Position numbers and translations under genes: made by a program
Part shown: one piece after another, positions 19,385 through 28,377 of the stretch
Position numbering within the stretch: the stretch's first letter is position 1
How the letters are laid out: each line of letters begins with the position of its first letter
The notes under the pieces: generated by a model
Database searches by the model: none
What the model was told of the DNA's origin: nothing
The model's input: the letters and a program-made list of their open reading frames with translations, nothing else
Source: Pseudomonadota bacterium
GTDB taxonomy: Bacteria; Myxococcota_A; Polyangia; Polyangiales; Polyangiaceae
Length of the DNA stretch: 64,000 nt
Direction of reading: 5' to 3'
Assembly: GCA_023398955.1 (NCBI GenBank)
Contig: JAEWRL010000076.1
Coordinates: 18,798 to 82,797 of the forward strand

Positions 19385-20467
19385 ATGGCTAGGCAACCAT
19401 CATCCGGGCCCAAGTCTCCCGGGCCGGGTCGGCCCGCTGGCAATTTCACCCAGCACCGAAGGATCGATCGACTGAGGGAGCTTCTCACGAAGCACCCTCG
19501 CGGGCTGTCGATCGAAGAGCTGGCTCAGGCGCTCGGCGTCTGCTCGCGGAGCGTGCGGCGCTACCTCAAGGAGGTTGAGCGACAACTCGATCTCGAGAGT
19601 GTGCCCACCCGCGGCGGTGGACCGCTCCTTTGGCGGGTCCGGCCCGGCGAGATCCCGCGCAAGCTTGCCTTGCGGCGCACCCAGGCCTACGCCCTGCTAG
19701 CGGCGAGGCGATTGTTCGAGCCTTTTCGCGGTTCGGCGCTCTACGACGAGATCGACATCGCGATCAGTGGACTCCTGGACTTTGCGCAGCGACCCGGACG
19801 AGGACCCAACGCTGGGTTGGCCGATGCACGGCTCGAGGACAGGTTCCTCTATCTTCCGCAGGCGCCGAAAGACTACCGGGAGAAGACGGAGGAGCTCGAT
19901 GATCTCTTCCAAGCCGTGGCGGATCTGCGACCGCTGTCCATGAAGTATCGCGCCGCCGCGCGCACGAAAGAGGAGGTGGTAGCCATTCATCCGTATGCTC
20001 TCGTTCTTCACAGAAGCTCGATCTACTGTGTCGGACTGCACCTGGGACGCGGCGAAATCAGGACGTTCCTTCTCGACCGTATGCGGGACACGGAGTGCTC
20101 TTACTCGGAGCGCTTCGAGCTCCCCAGCGAGTTCAACCTTGATGACTATTTCCAAGGGGAGCTCGGCATCTGGCGCTCAGAGCAGCGCCACAAGGTAGTG
20201 GTCGAGTTCGACGAGACAGCGGCAGAGTACCTGCGGTTTCGGCGTATTCACCCCACACAGCGAGTCCACCCTGGTGCAGGCGGCAAGATCCGCGTAAGTA
20301 TGACGGTGGGAAGTCTCAAGCCGGTCGTCAACTGGGTCTTGGAGTGGGGCCCCCGCGCTCGGGTTCTCGAACCCTCCGAGTTGGTCGAAGCCGTGAGGAC
20401 AGAGCTCGCGTCGGCGCTGCGGCAGTATGACCCAGCGCAATCACCGCAGCTGCGTCGAAGGCGCTGA
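19385..20467 (+). CDS. WYL-domain transcriptional regulator
   Basis: A 360-residue DNA-binding regulator. An N-terminal winged helix-turn-helix of the HTH_11/DeoR-like type (residues 25-80: RIDRLRELLTKHPRGLSIEE, LGVCSRSVRRYLKEVERQ) is followed by a WYL ligand-sensing region (about 175-260, with SMKYRAAARTKEE, HPYALVLHRSSIYCVG and RTFLLDRM). A C-terminal WCX-type domain (to about 345) completes the usual plan. WYL domains sense nucleotides or nucleic acids in characterised cases. The adjacent divergent nucleoside phosphorylase gene makes a shared 58-bp control region likely; this is inference from layout. The basic N-terminal 20 residues are Pro/Gly-rich. Confidence 0.88.
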   Translation: MARQPSSGPKSPGPGRPAGNFTQHRRIDRLRELLTKHPRGLSIEELAQALGVCSRSVRRYLKEVERQLDLESVPTRGGGPLLWRVRPGEIPRKLALRRTQAYALLAARRLFEPFRGSALYDEIDIAISGLLDFAQRPGRGPNAGLADARLEDRFLYLPQAPKDYREKTEELDDLFQAVADLRPLSMKYRAAARTKEEVVAIHPYALVLHRSSIYCVGLHLGRGEIRTFLLDRMRDTECSYSERFELPSEFNLDDYFQGELGIWRSEQRHKVVVEFDETAAEYLRFRRIHPTQRVHPGAGGKIRVSMTVGSLKPVVNWVLEWGPRARVLEPSELVEAVRTELASALRQYDPAQSPQLRRRR

Positions 20468-20703
20468 CCCAAGCCGGCAGCGCCGGAACGAAAGAGGAGA
20501 GAGGGCGCAGCGGGCTATCAGCCCTCCGCCGTCAGCCGGACGAGTTCAGCGACTGCTCGAGCTCGCTGGCTGGACCTTTCCGTAGTGACCTCGGCCGACG
20601 TGCTGTCATCGCGGGCCTCGCGCTGCGCGAGGTCTTCAGCCTGCCCCGGGTCGCTGATCGTCGTCGAGATTGCGTCGCCAAGGGACCAAAGTCGAGGGCT
20701 CGA

Positions 20704-21381
20704 TCAGTGCTGACGGTGTTGTGCCGTCGCAGAGGGAGCCGTGGCAGCTGCTTCGCGATAGATGCGGTAGAACGCAAGGACTCGCTTGACGTAGTTCTGC
20801 GTCTCTTCGTAGGGAGGAATGCCGCCGTAGCGGATCACGGCATTCTCGCCAGCATTGTACGCTGCCACCGTGAGTTCGAGGTCACCGCTGAACAAGTTGG
20901 CGAGGACCCGCAGATACCGGACACCGCCGAATATGTTCTGCTGAGGATCGTAGATGTCTGTGACCATCATACGCTCCGCCGTCCCTGGGATGAGCTGCAT
21001 GAGCCCGCAAGCGTTCGCCGGTGACAGAGCCGCAGGATTGAAGTTGCTCTCGACCTTGATCACCGCGCGCACCAAAGCCTCAGGTATCTGGTAGAGGGCG
21101 GCGGCCTGACGGATGATCGGATCGAAGCGGGTGGAGTTGCCAGCTGCTTGGGCTGCCGTCGGAGGCCGAACAGCGGCAGCGTGCCGGCGCTGTTTGGGTA
21201 TCTTGAGGAAGACCTTGGCTCCACCGCCTGGAATGTTCGTGTAGGTGATGACGCCATTCTCGTCGACGCGCTTGTAAATGTCCGCGCTGACGCTCCCCGA
21301 GCCGACCACGAGCGCAAGTAGGCCCAGGGATGGCACCATGACGCCGTGAAGGAAGACCCGAGGGCAGGCGAAGAGCGACAT
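20704..21381 (-). CDS. Lytic transglycosylase, SLT domain, with DUF4124 N-terminus
   Basis: An exported murein-cleaving enzyme of 225 residues. A signal peptide (residues 1-33, ending VSA) is followed by a short DUF4124 segment (DIYKRVDENGVITYTN, 34-49) and a basic linker. The SLT/goose-lysozyme-like domain spans 85-210. The catalytic Glu is E111 (IKVESNFNPAALSP). ANACGLMQLIPGTAERM, the repeat NIFGGVRYLRVL and LTVAAYNAGENAV are all standard. It acts in the periplasm on peptidoglycan. No clear cluster with neighbours is seen; about 235 bases on its downstream side hold no gene. Confidence 0.93.
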   Translation of the reverse strand: MSLFACPRVFLHGVMVPSLGLLALVVGSGSVSADIYKRVDENGVITYTNIPGGGAKVFLKIPKQRRHAAAVRPPTAAQAAGNSTRFDPIIRQAAALYQIPEALVRAVIKVESNFNPAALSPANACGLMQLIPGTAERMMVTDIYDPQQNIFGGVRYLRVLANLFSGDLELTVAAYNAGENAVIRYGGIPPYEETQNYVKRVLAFYRIYREAAATAPSATAQHRQH

Positions 21382-21467
21382 CGTCCGTTATCGTAGCCGC
21401 CCAACTCGAGCGGCGTCCAACAAACGCGACAAGCGGGCTGGCTATTCCTTTGCACCATCAAGTCGCA

Positions 21468-21498
21468 GAGGCCGAGCCTTGGGGTCCGGCTCGGCCTC
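21468..21498 (-). terminator. Strong hairpin downstream of the acyl-CoA synthetase/GNAT gene
   Basis: A perfect 11-bp inverted repeat, GAGGCCGAGCC and GGCTCGGCCTC, with a 9-base loop, starts 6 bases past the stop codon of the leftward synthetase gene. No T-run follows, so it may terminate with help or protect the RNA 3' end. It is the clearest hairpin of its kind inside the window. Confidence 0.55.
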
Positions 21499-21504
21499 CG
21501 GTCG

Positions 21505-24279
21505 CTAGAAGTCTATCGACGGCGGGGTCGTCAGAGGTGGGAGTTCCTGCTCGGCGTAGATAGGTCCCTCGCCCTCATGCTTGAGCTCGAAACCGAACTT
21601 CTTGCAGAGCCCCTGCATCTCGACATTCTCCGGCAAAATTGCCGCTCGGAGGGTGCGTATCCTCTCCGAGCGAGCGACGTGTAGCAGTTGCTTCAGGAGC
21701 GCCTTGCCGACCCCGCGGTTCTGCCAGTCGTCTCGGACAATGATGGCGAAGCGCGCTCGGTCCGGCTGCGCGTACCGCATCATACGGATCACCCCCACGA
21801 TCGACCTCTTGCCATCCGGCGCGCGGTGCACGGCAACGAGCGCGATCTGTTCCTCGTAATCGATGAAGCAGATTCTCGCGAGGCGGTCATGGTCGACCCG
21901 CTCGCCGAGGCTCGTGGCTTTGAAATAGCGGAAGGTCACACTCCTCTCCGAGAGGTGCGAGTGGAAGTCGACCATGAGGGCTTCGTCCTCAGGGCGAATG
22001 GCTCGAATCTTGATCTCGTCCTCGCCAGCAAGGCGTGCCAGGGCGGTGTACTGGCGCGGGTAGGGACGAATTACCGGTTTTGGCAGCTTTGCCGGATCAG
22101 TTTTGGGAGCGTGGAGCACCACGCGCGCGTCCAACGCTATGATGTTCCCCTCTTCTCCGACTAGCAGAGGGTTGATGTCGCATTCCTTGATCCAGCGGTT
22201 CTCGGCGACCATTTGGCTGAATCGCACCAGGACATCCTCGAGCTTTTGCATGTCCACGCCCTTGCGTCCCCGCACGCCGCGCAACGCAGTGTAGATGCGG
22301 GTACGTTCCATGAGACGGCGGGCGAGGGTCGAGTTTAGCGGGGGAAGTGCTATCGCGGAGTCCTTGAACACCTCCACGAGCTGCCCACCCGTCCCGAAAA
22401 GGAGCACGGGGCCAAACTGCGCATCTATCGAGCTGCCCAGGATAATCTCGTAGCCCTGTAGCTTGACCATCGGTTGCACCGACACGCCCTGGAAATCGGA
22501 GGGGCTGTGGAGCCGAGCGACGTTTGCCTCGATGGAACGGTATGCTGCTTCGACTGCAGCGCCGTCGTTGAGATTGAGAACGACTCCGCCAACATCGGTC
22601 TTGTGGGTGATGGTCCTTGAGTTGATCTTGATGACGACTGGGTAGCCAATCTTGTCCGCGGCTGCGCGCGCCTCCGCGGCGGTTTGGGCAAGCTCGGAGA
22701 CCACCGTGGGAATGCGATAGCTTCGCAGCAGCTCTTTCGACTCGTGCTCGGTGAGCAGGAAGCGGCCCTCCTGCCTTACACAGTCGAGGACCGAAGCGGC
22801 AGCGGTGTGTCCAGGATGATCCTCTTCGCCAGCTTCACTGGATTCCGGCATCTCGTACAAGGCGCGCAGTCGGTACTCGTACTGCCACATGTAGTTGAAC
22901 ATTCTCACCGCCAGATCCGGATAGGGGAATGTAGGAATGTTCGCTCGCTGCAGGATGCCATTGCCGGCTGCGACTCCCATCCCCCCCATCCAGCTCGCGA
23001 GGACGGGTTTGCTCGATTTGGCAGCGTAAAATTTGAGCCGCTCGGCTGTTTGCGTGGGATCGGTCATATCTTGGGGGGTCAAGATGACGAGAGTTCCGTC
23101 CGTGGCCTCGTCCCTGGCCGCGATCTCCAGCGCCTTGCCATAGCGCTCTGGATCGGCATCTCCGAGGATGTCGATCGGATTGTTGTGGCTCCAATGTGGG
23201 GGCAAAATCCCATTGTATGCATCCATCGATGCGGCCGACAGACTCGCGAGCTCACCTCCGTTCGCAATGAGCTCGTCGGTGGCGAGCACGCCGGGGCCCC
23301 CCGCGTTCGTGATGATGGTGAGACGACGTCCTTTGGGTAGCGGTTGCTTGGCGAGGACCTCAGATAGGTAGAAGAGGTCGGCGATACGCTCGACGCGCAA
23401 AACCCCACAGCGCCGGAAGGCAGCGTCGAGGACATCGTCGGAACCGGTCAGTGAACCGGTGTGGGATGCTGCTGCTTTGGCAGCGGCTTCGGTGCGGCCC
23501 GCCTTGATGACGATGATGGGTTTGGTCAGCGCGACTTCCCTTGCGGCGGAGACGAAGGCATGGGCATCACCGACCGATTCCATGTAGATGATGATGCTCT
23601 TGCTGCGCGGATCTCGACCGAGGTACTCGATCAGGTCGCCCCAGCCCACGTCCAGCATGGAACCTACGGAGATGAAGGCGCTGAACCCCATCTGCATCTG
23701 TACGCTCCAGTCGAGGATCGCCGTGCAGAGCGCACCCGATTGAGAAATGAACGCTACGTTTCCAGGGCGTGCCATCACGCCACCGAAGGTAGCGTTGAAT
23801 CCTGTTAGCGGATTCATGATCCCTAGGCAGTTCGGTCCGACGAGGCGGATACCGTAGCGCCGAGCGATCTCGAGGATTTGCTCTTCCAGCAGGCGCCCAG
23901 GCTCACCGAGCTCCTTGAAGCCAGCCGAGATGACGATGGCCCCGCGAATGCCAGCCTTGCCGCATTCTTCGATCAGCGCCGGAACCGTGGGTGCCTGGGT
24001 GCAGATGACTGCCAGCTCGACCGGTTCGGGCAACGCTTCCAGGCTCGGGTAGGCCTTCACTCCGAGCACGTTGGGGCGCCGGTTGTTGATTGGATAAACC
24101 GTACCGCCAAACGGATTGCTGATGAGATTCCAGAACACAGTACGTCCGACGCTACCTTCCCGCTCTGAGGCGCCGACGACCGCGACGCTGCGCGGCGAAA
24201 TCAGAACGTCCAAGGCATGTCGCTCCTGGGCGATGGATCGCTTGGGTTCGGAAACTGGCGGAAGGATCACATATTCCAT
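21505..24279 (-). CDS. ADP-forming acyl-CoA synthetase fused to GNAT acetyltransferase (Pat/Pka-like)
   Basis: A 924-residue fusion. The CoA-binding Rossmann domain lies at about 25-145 (SVAVVGASEREGSVGR) and the succinyl-CoA-synthetase-like domains at about 150-460, with His273 (ASHTGSLTGSD) at the site phosphorylated in ADP-forming acetyl-CoA synthetases. ATP-grasp is at about 495-720 (VVIKINSRTITHKTDVGGV) and GNAT at about 755-905, with acetyl-CoA loop RDDWQNRGVGKALL. Pat/Pka of enterobacteria has this architecture and acetylates lysines of acetyl-CoA synthetase. Here the synthetase His appears retained, so it might also synthesise acyl-CoA. A GTG start 16 codons upstream is possible; neither start has a strong ribosome site. 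Confidence 0.93.
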   Translation of the reverse strand: MEYVILPPVSEPKRSIAQERHALDVLISPRSVAVVGASEREGSVGRTVFWNLISNPFGGTVYPINNRRPNVLGVKAYPSLEALPEPVELAVICTQAPTVPALIEECGKAGIRGAIVISAGFKELGEPGRLLEEQILEIARRYGIRLVGPNCLGIMNPLTGFNATFGGVMARPGNVAFISQSGALCTAILDWSVQMQMGFSAFISVGSMLDVGWGDLIEYLGRDPRSKSIIIYMESVGDAHAFVSAAREVALTKPIIVIKAGRTEAAAKAAASHTGSLTGSDDVLDAAFRRCGVLRVERIADLFYLSEVLAKQPLPKGRRLTIITNAGGPGVLATDELIANGGELASLSAASMDAYNGILPPHWSHNNPIDILGDADPERYGKALEIAARDEATDGTLVILTPQDMTDPTQTAERLKFYAAKSSKPVLASWMGGMGVAAGNGILQRANIPTFPYPDLAVRMFNYMWQYEYRLRALYEMPESSEAGEEDHPGHTAAASVLDCVRQEGRFLLTEHESKELLRSYRIPTVVSELAQTAAEARAAADKIGYPVVIKINSRTITHKTDVGGVVLNLNDGAAVEAAYRSIEANVARLHSPSDFQGVSVQPMVKLQGYEIILGSSIDAQFGPVLLFGTGGQLVEVFKDSAIALPPLNSTLARRLMERTRIYTALRGVRGRKGVDMQKLEDVLVRFSQMVAENRWIKECDINPLLVGEEGNIIALDARVVLHAPKTDPAKLPKPVIRPYPRQYTALARLAGEDEIKIRAIRPEDEALMVDFHSHLSERSVTFRYFKATSLGERVDHDRLARICFIDYEEQIALVAVHRAPDGKRSIVGVIRMMRYAQPDRARFAIIVRDDWQNRGVGKALLKQLLHVARSERIRTLRAAILPENVEMQGLCKKFGFELKHEGEGPIYAEQELPPLTTPPSIDF

Positions 24280-24977
24280 CGAAACTGCCTGCTTGATTGC
24301 TGCCCCGAAATCGAACGCGGCGGGCACGTTTGTGTCCCGCCGCGCGAGGGTGTTCTGTGGGTCGAATGCCTAGGCCGGGCGTCTGCCGTCCGCGGTTGAT
24401 CGCCGCAGCCGCACCGGCCAGCGATCGCTACGGATGCGCTTGTGGACACCAGGATCTGCGGCTTGGCGATCGTGGCGCGGCACGATGGCTCGAATTTTTG
24501 CGGGTCGCCGGATGCCGGCTCACACTTGGGTTTCCCGGACGTTGCAGTGCACATCGCTCACAGGCCTGATGTACTCAGCGCGACCCGCGGCCCACCGATG
24601 TGGAGTCGATTGGGCGCGGCCGAAAGCTGTGTCGAACGCGACGCATCGTAGGCGCCGGGCCAGCGCTTGACAAGCCACATGCGAAGAGAAGTGCGCGCTG
24701 GTGGAAGCGCCCAGGGTGGCCATTCCGTGGGGGACGGGAAGGCGAGCGCCCCCTGATGAGTACTCCGCAAAGCCGGGAGCCTCGTGGATCGCGGTTCAGC
24801 CAGGGCGGCGGCTATCATCGACTGACCAAGGTTGAGCGCAGATGTTGCGCGACGCGGGTGGCTACGTGTAATCCACTGCGCTCCGTCCGTCGCATGGCCA
24901 CACCAGCGGCGAGGGGTGGCGCCCCACGTGCTTCACCGCCTGCCTTTCGGCCCGTCGCATTGCACGACCGCGCTCAG
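24280..24977. other. Long non-coding gap between the synthetase/GNAT gene and speA
   Basis: About 700 bases with several short open frames on both strands, all Arg/Ala/Pro-rich and without motifs. I see no tRNA, terminator with T-run, or recognisable gene relic. It would hold the synthetase promoter and the speA 3' region. Confidence 0.5.
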
Positions 24978-27020
24978 TCAGCGAGTGCCGTTCGTTTGTC
25001 GATTGGACAGGTCCGGGCCCGAAAGCATTGAAGCGGGACTCCGTGACGGTGGGGGCAAGATGCTGCCGTGCTTTGGCGTCGATCCGAGCGCGGGGTCGAG
25101 CTCTTCGCTCGTGAGATACGTGTAGCTGCGGAGTGATTCCTCGTAGTGGCGCATCAAGGTTCGCATCTGCACGTTCGTGAGTTCTCCCGCACTAACGGCA
25201 CGTTCCGCTTGCCGGCGGACCGCCTCGACCATCTGATCGGGATCGTACTCCACGTAGCGCAATACCTCTGCGATGGAGTCCCCCTTGATGACGTGCCGGA
25301 TCTGGTAGCCAGATTCAGTGAGTCGCACGTGGACGGCGTTCGTGTCGCCAAACAGGTTGTGCATATCACCAAGTATTTCTTGGTAGGCCCCATTGAGAAA
25401 CATCCCGAGGAAGTAGGGCTCGCCCGGACGCACCGGGTGCACTTCCAGGGTGTGCTTCTCTTCCTCGACATCGATGAAGTTATCGATCATGCCGTCGCTG
25501 TCGCAGGTCAGGTCCGCGAGTGTTGCGCTGACGGTCGGCTCTTCGCCGAGCCGGTGGATGGGCATGATGGGGAACAGTTGATCGATGGCCCATACGTCCG
25601 GAGCGGACTGGAAGATGGAGAAGTTGCAGTAGTAGATCGCGCCGAGTGTCCGATCGAGATCGTAGAGCTCCTCCGGGACTTGCTTCATGCGACGCAGTGT
25701 CTGCTGCAGCTTTTCGCAGCAGTGCCAGTAGAGGCGCTCTGCCTGGGCCCGTTCGCGCAGCGAAACGTAGCCGTACTTGAACAGGCTCTGCGCCTCCTCC
25801 TTCGCTTGGTTAGCGTCGTGCCAAGACTCCTGCACGTTCTTCGGCAGGATTCCTTGATATGTTTCGTACAGCTCCTGCAGCAGACGATGAGCGCTGGGTC
25901 CAGGATCCTGCGGCTCCCCGAAACGCACCTCATTGACCCCTACCACTTCGAAGATGAGCACGGAATGGTGAGCTGCCACCGCGCGGCCGCTCTCGCTGAC
26001 TATCGTTGGTGGCTTGACCTCTGCCTTTGCGCAGGCGTCCTGAATGTGGGCGACCACGTCCGCCGCGTATTCGCTGAGTGAGTAGTTTTTCGAAGCGTGG
26101 AAGTCCGTCTTGGAGCCGTCGTAGTCGATGGCCAAGCCGCCGCCAATGTCGAGGTAGCCCATCTTGGCCCCCATCTTGGCGAGCTCCACGTAGATGTTCG
26201 ACGCTTCCTGAAGCGCGTTCTTGATCGGAATGATGCTCGAAATCTGGCTTCCCACGTGGAAATGGAGCAGCTGCAGGCAGTCCAGCATGTTCAGCGCTGC
26301 GAGCTGGTCGACGACTTGCACAATTTCCGCCGTCGTCAGGCCGAACTTCGCGCGGTCGCCTGCCGACGCTGCCCAGCGCCCAATGCCTTTGGCCGTCAGC
26401 TTTGCGCGCACCCCCAGCAACGGCGCGATGCCGAGCCGCTCGGATGCGCGTACTACGAGCTCGAGCTCCTCGAAACGCTCGAGAACCACGATGACGGTCT
26501 TGTCGAACTTCTGTGCGACCAGTGCCGTCTCGATATACGTAAGGTCCTTGTATCCGTTGCAAATGACGAGTCCGCCCTTGTCCTGCATGACAGCAAGGGC
26601 GATCAGTAGCTCCGGCTTGCTGCCGGCTTCCAACCCGTATTGCCAGGGTCTGCCGAACTCGACGATCTCCTCGACGAGGTGCCGCTGCTGGTTGACCTTG
26701 ACAGGAAAGACGCCTCGGTATGTTCCATCATACTCGTACTCCTCAATGGCACGACGGAACGACTCATTGAGTTTCCTGATGCGATCCCCCACGACGTCCG
26801 AGAAGCGGACGAGGAGCGGTAGGTCGAACCCCCTCGTCTTGAGCTCTCCGGTGAGTTCGTACAGATTGATGCTACGCTCGCGCCGAGGATCTGCGCAGAC
26901 TTCGACGTGGCCCTTGGCGTTGATGGAGAAGTACGGCGCGCCCCAGCCCCTGATTTGGTAGAGCTCAGCACTGCGCTGCGGGCTCCAGGCACCGTTCGGA
27001 CTAGCGGTGGGTTCTTTCAT
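24978..27020 (-). CDS. speA: Biosynthetic arginine decarboxylase
   Basis: It decarboxylates arginine to agmatine for putrescine and spermidine synthesis, using PLP. The 680-residue length fits the SpeA family (alanine-racemase fold type III). The PLP lysine is K108 in GVFPVKVNQQRH. Family segments include LLHFHVGSQISS, YLDIGGGLAIDYDGS, IVSESGRAVAAHH and FLGMFLNGAYQEILGDMHNL; the last carries the phosphate and substrate contacts. The ATG at 27020 is chosen because AGGAGG precedes it at a good distance and homology begins there. No agmatinase or agmatine deiminase gene is adjacent. Confidence 0.96.
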   Translation of the reverse strand: MKEPTASPNGAWSPQRSAELYQIRGWGAPYFSINAKGHVEVCADPRRERSINLYELTGELKTRGFDLPLLVRFSDVVGDRIRKLNESFRRAIEEYEYDGTYRGVFPVKVNQQRHLVEEIVEFGRPWQYGLEAGSKPELLIALAVMQDKGGLVICNGYKDLTYIETALVAQKFDKTVIVVLERFEELELVVRASERLGIAPLLGVRAKLTAKGIGRWAASAGDRAKFGLTTAEIVQVVDQLAALNMLDCLQLLHFHVGSQISSIIPIKNALQEASNIYVELAKMGAKMGYLDIGGGLAIDYDGSKTDFHASKNYSLSEYAADVVAHIQDACAKAEVKPPTIVSESGRAVAAHHSVLIFEVVGVNEVRFGEPQDPGPSAHRLLQELYETYQGILPKNVQESWHDANQAKEEAQSLFKYGYVSLRERAQAERLYWHCCEKLQQTLRRMKQVPEELYDLDRTLGAIYYCNFSIFQSAPDVWAIDQLFPIMPIHRLGEEPTVSATLADLTCDSDGMIDNFIDVEEEKHTLEVHPVRPGEPYFLGMFLNGAYQEILGDMHNLFGDTNAVHVRLTESGYQIRHVIKGDSIAEVLRYVEYDPDQMVEAVRRQAERAVSAGELTNVQMRTLMRHYEESLRSYTYLTSEELDPALGSTPKHGSILPPPSRSPASMLSGPDLSNRQTNGTR

Positions 27021-27351
27021 GATGGGCCTCCTCGCAGCGAGTACAGATTTCGGGACAGCGAGGACTCTTTGGCAGCTCGCCGGACGGGAGCAAGTGGCAA
27101 TTGAAAACAATCTGAGCGGTGTGAGCTGGTGCGCGCGTTTGGCCCTGCTCGCGCGGGCCAACCCGGGTCCGCCTCCCGACGACGCCCCTGGGATCCCGCC
27201 CCGCCTAGCTCACGCGCCCGCGCCTTGCCGAGGAGGGGCGCGGCGTCCTCTACGGCGGGATGCGAGCCTTGACCTGGCCCACAGGATTGGTCGGGTGCCA
27301 CTGCCTACTGGGAACGGGACGTGCGGCCGCGATGCCGTAGCGATCCGCAGC
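27021..27351. other. Gap upstream of speA
   Basis: About 330 bases between the speA start and the end of the CPBP gene. Just upstream of speA is its AGGAGG ribosome site. Around 27095-27115 an AT-richer patch (TTGAAAACAA on the plus strand) stands out from the GC-rich surroundings and may hold the speA promoter, but no clear -35/-10 pair could be fixed. No gene is seen. Confidence 0.4.
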
Positions 27352-28377
27352 TCACGGGAACGGCCAGAGCACGGTCGGTAGCGCGTCACGTTTCCACAGG
27401 GCCAGCCAGTCCATCAAACCCGCAACCGTGATGTGTACCAGAAAGCCAGCGTAGATGCTTCGCGTGCGCATGGCGAGGGACCCCAGCACCACGCCAGCGA
27501 TGATGGCTCCGTTGGTCTCGAAGTACGGCTTTCCATAGTGGATCATGCAATAGGGCACAGCCATGACGAAGATTGCCCCTGCTCCCATGGTGTTACGCAG
27601 TGCGCCGACGAGCCACCCCCGGAAGAACGCCTCTAGGGCGAAGAACTGGGCAAAGTACATCAACTCCCACGCAAGGAAGTCGAACCAGCTGCGAGAGCTC
27701 GTCTTATAGAACGGGTAGTAGTTCCCGAAATCGGGCTGGCTTGCGACCAAGAACATGGCTGGCACGACGAACGCGAGACATATGCCGTAGATCCAGAGGT
27801 GCGAGAAGAAGCCCCGAATCCGAAAGCCGAAGTCCAGCAGGCTGTCTTTGGGATACAATAGCTTCCAGAGGGGAAACGGCACCAACACGTAGCCGATGAT
27901 GCGAGCGCCGCACCACCATGTGTACCCGTAGAGCTCGTCCCAGCGGCTCAGGTCGATGAAGGTCACCTGAGGATCCAGCGCCTGGAGTGCAGGCCTAATC
28001 ACCCGCTCGTAGAAACTGCGTCCGCCGTAGTACTCCTGGATCGTAAGAATGAGTCCCGTGAGGATCAGGCAGACCATCGGTCGATAGTCGAGCTTGCCTG
28101 TCGCTGCTTGTGCGGTGCGGTACTCAACCGCTTCTGCGTCGAGGCGTCGCCAGGTGTCGCGAAAGAACCACCAAACGAGCGGCGCCATCGCGATGACGAT
28201 GGGTACCGGCAACAGTGCCTTGATCGGCGGATACTCGATGATCGCATCGAACCACGATGGTACGTCGAGGGGAGTTACCGGCAGCACCTCGGCTGGGTTG
28301 GTTGGAACCATTGGGATTGGGACTGGTGGCGTGATCGAGGCGACTGGGGGAGCCATGGCAAACGCTGCGGTAGGCAC
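27352..28377 (-). CDS. CPBP-family intramembrane protease homologue
   Basis: A 341-residue polytopic membrane protein of the CAAX-protease/bacteriocin-processing (Rce1-like) family. Motif 1 reads ALEAFFRGW (canonical EExxxRG), motif 2 is YCMIHYGKP (FxxxH) and motif 3 is GFLVHITVAG (HxxxN/B). The first Glu of motif 1 is Leu here and the Asn after the last His is Ala, so activity is uncertain. Seven or eight membrane spans are visible. The GTG start overlaps the gltX stop codon (TAGTG), giving translational coupling; an internal ATG at 28356 is an alternative start. The substrate is unknown. Confidence 0.85.
   Translation of the reverse strand: MPTAAFAMAPPVASITPPVPIPMVPTNPAEVLPVTPLDVPSWFDAIIEYPPIKALLPVPIVIAMAPLVWWFFRDTWRRLDAEAVEYRTAQAATGKLDYRPMVCLILTGLILTIQEYYGGRSFYERVIRPALQALDPQVTFIDLSRWDELYGYTWWCGARIIGYVLVPFPLWKLLYPKDSLLDFGFRIRGFFSHLWIYGICLAFVVPAMFLVASQPDFGNYYPFYKTSSRSWFDFLAWELMYFAQFFALEAFFRGWLVGALRNTMGAGAIFVMAVPYCMIHYGKPYFETNGAIIAGVVLGSLAMRTRSIYAGFLVHITVAGLMDWLALWKRDALPTVLWPFP

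Noticed and set aside
24600..25031. 143-residue rightward frame in the gap before speA
   Set aside because: Arg/Ala-rich with no motif, and it overlaps the 3' end of speA.
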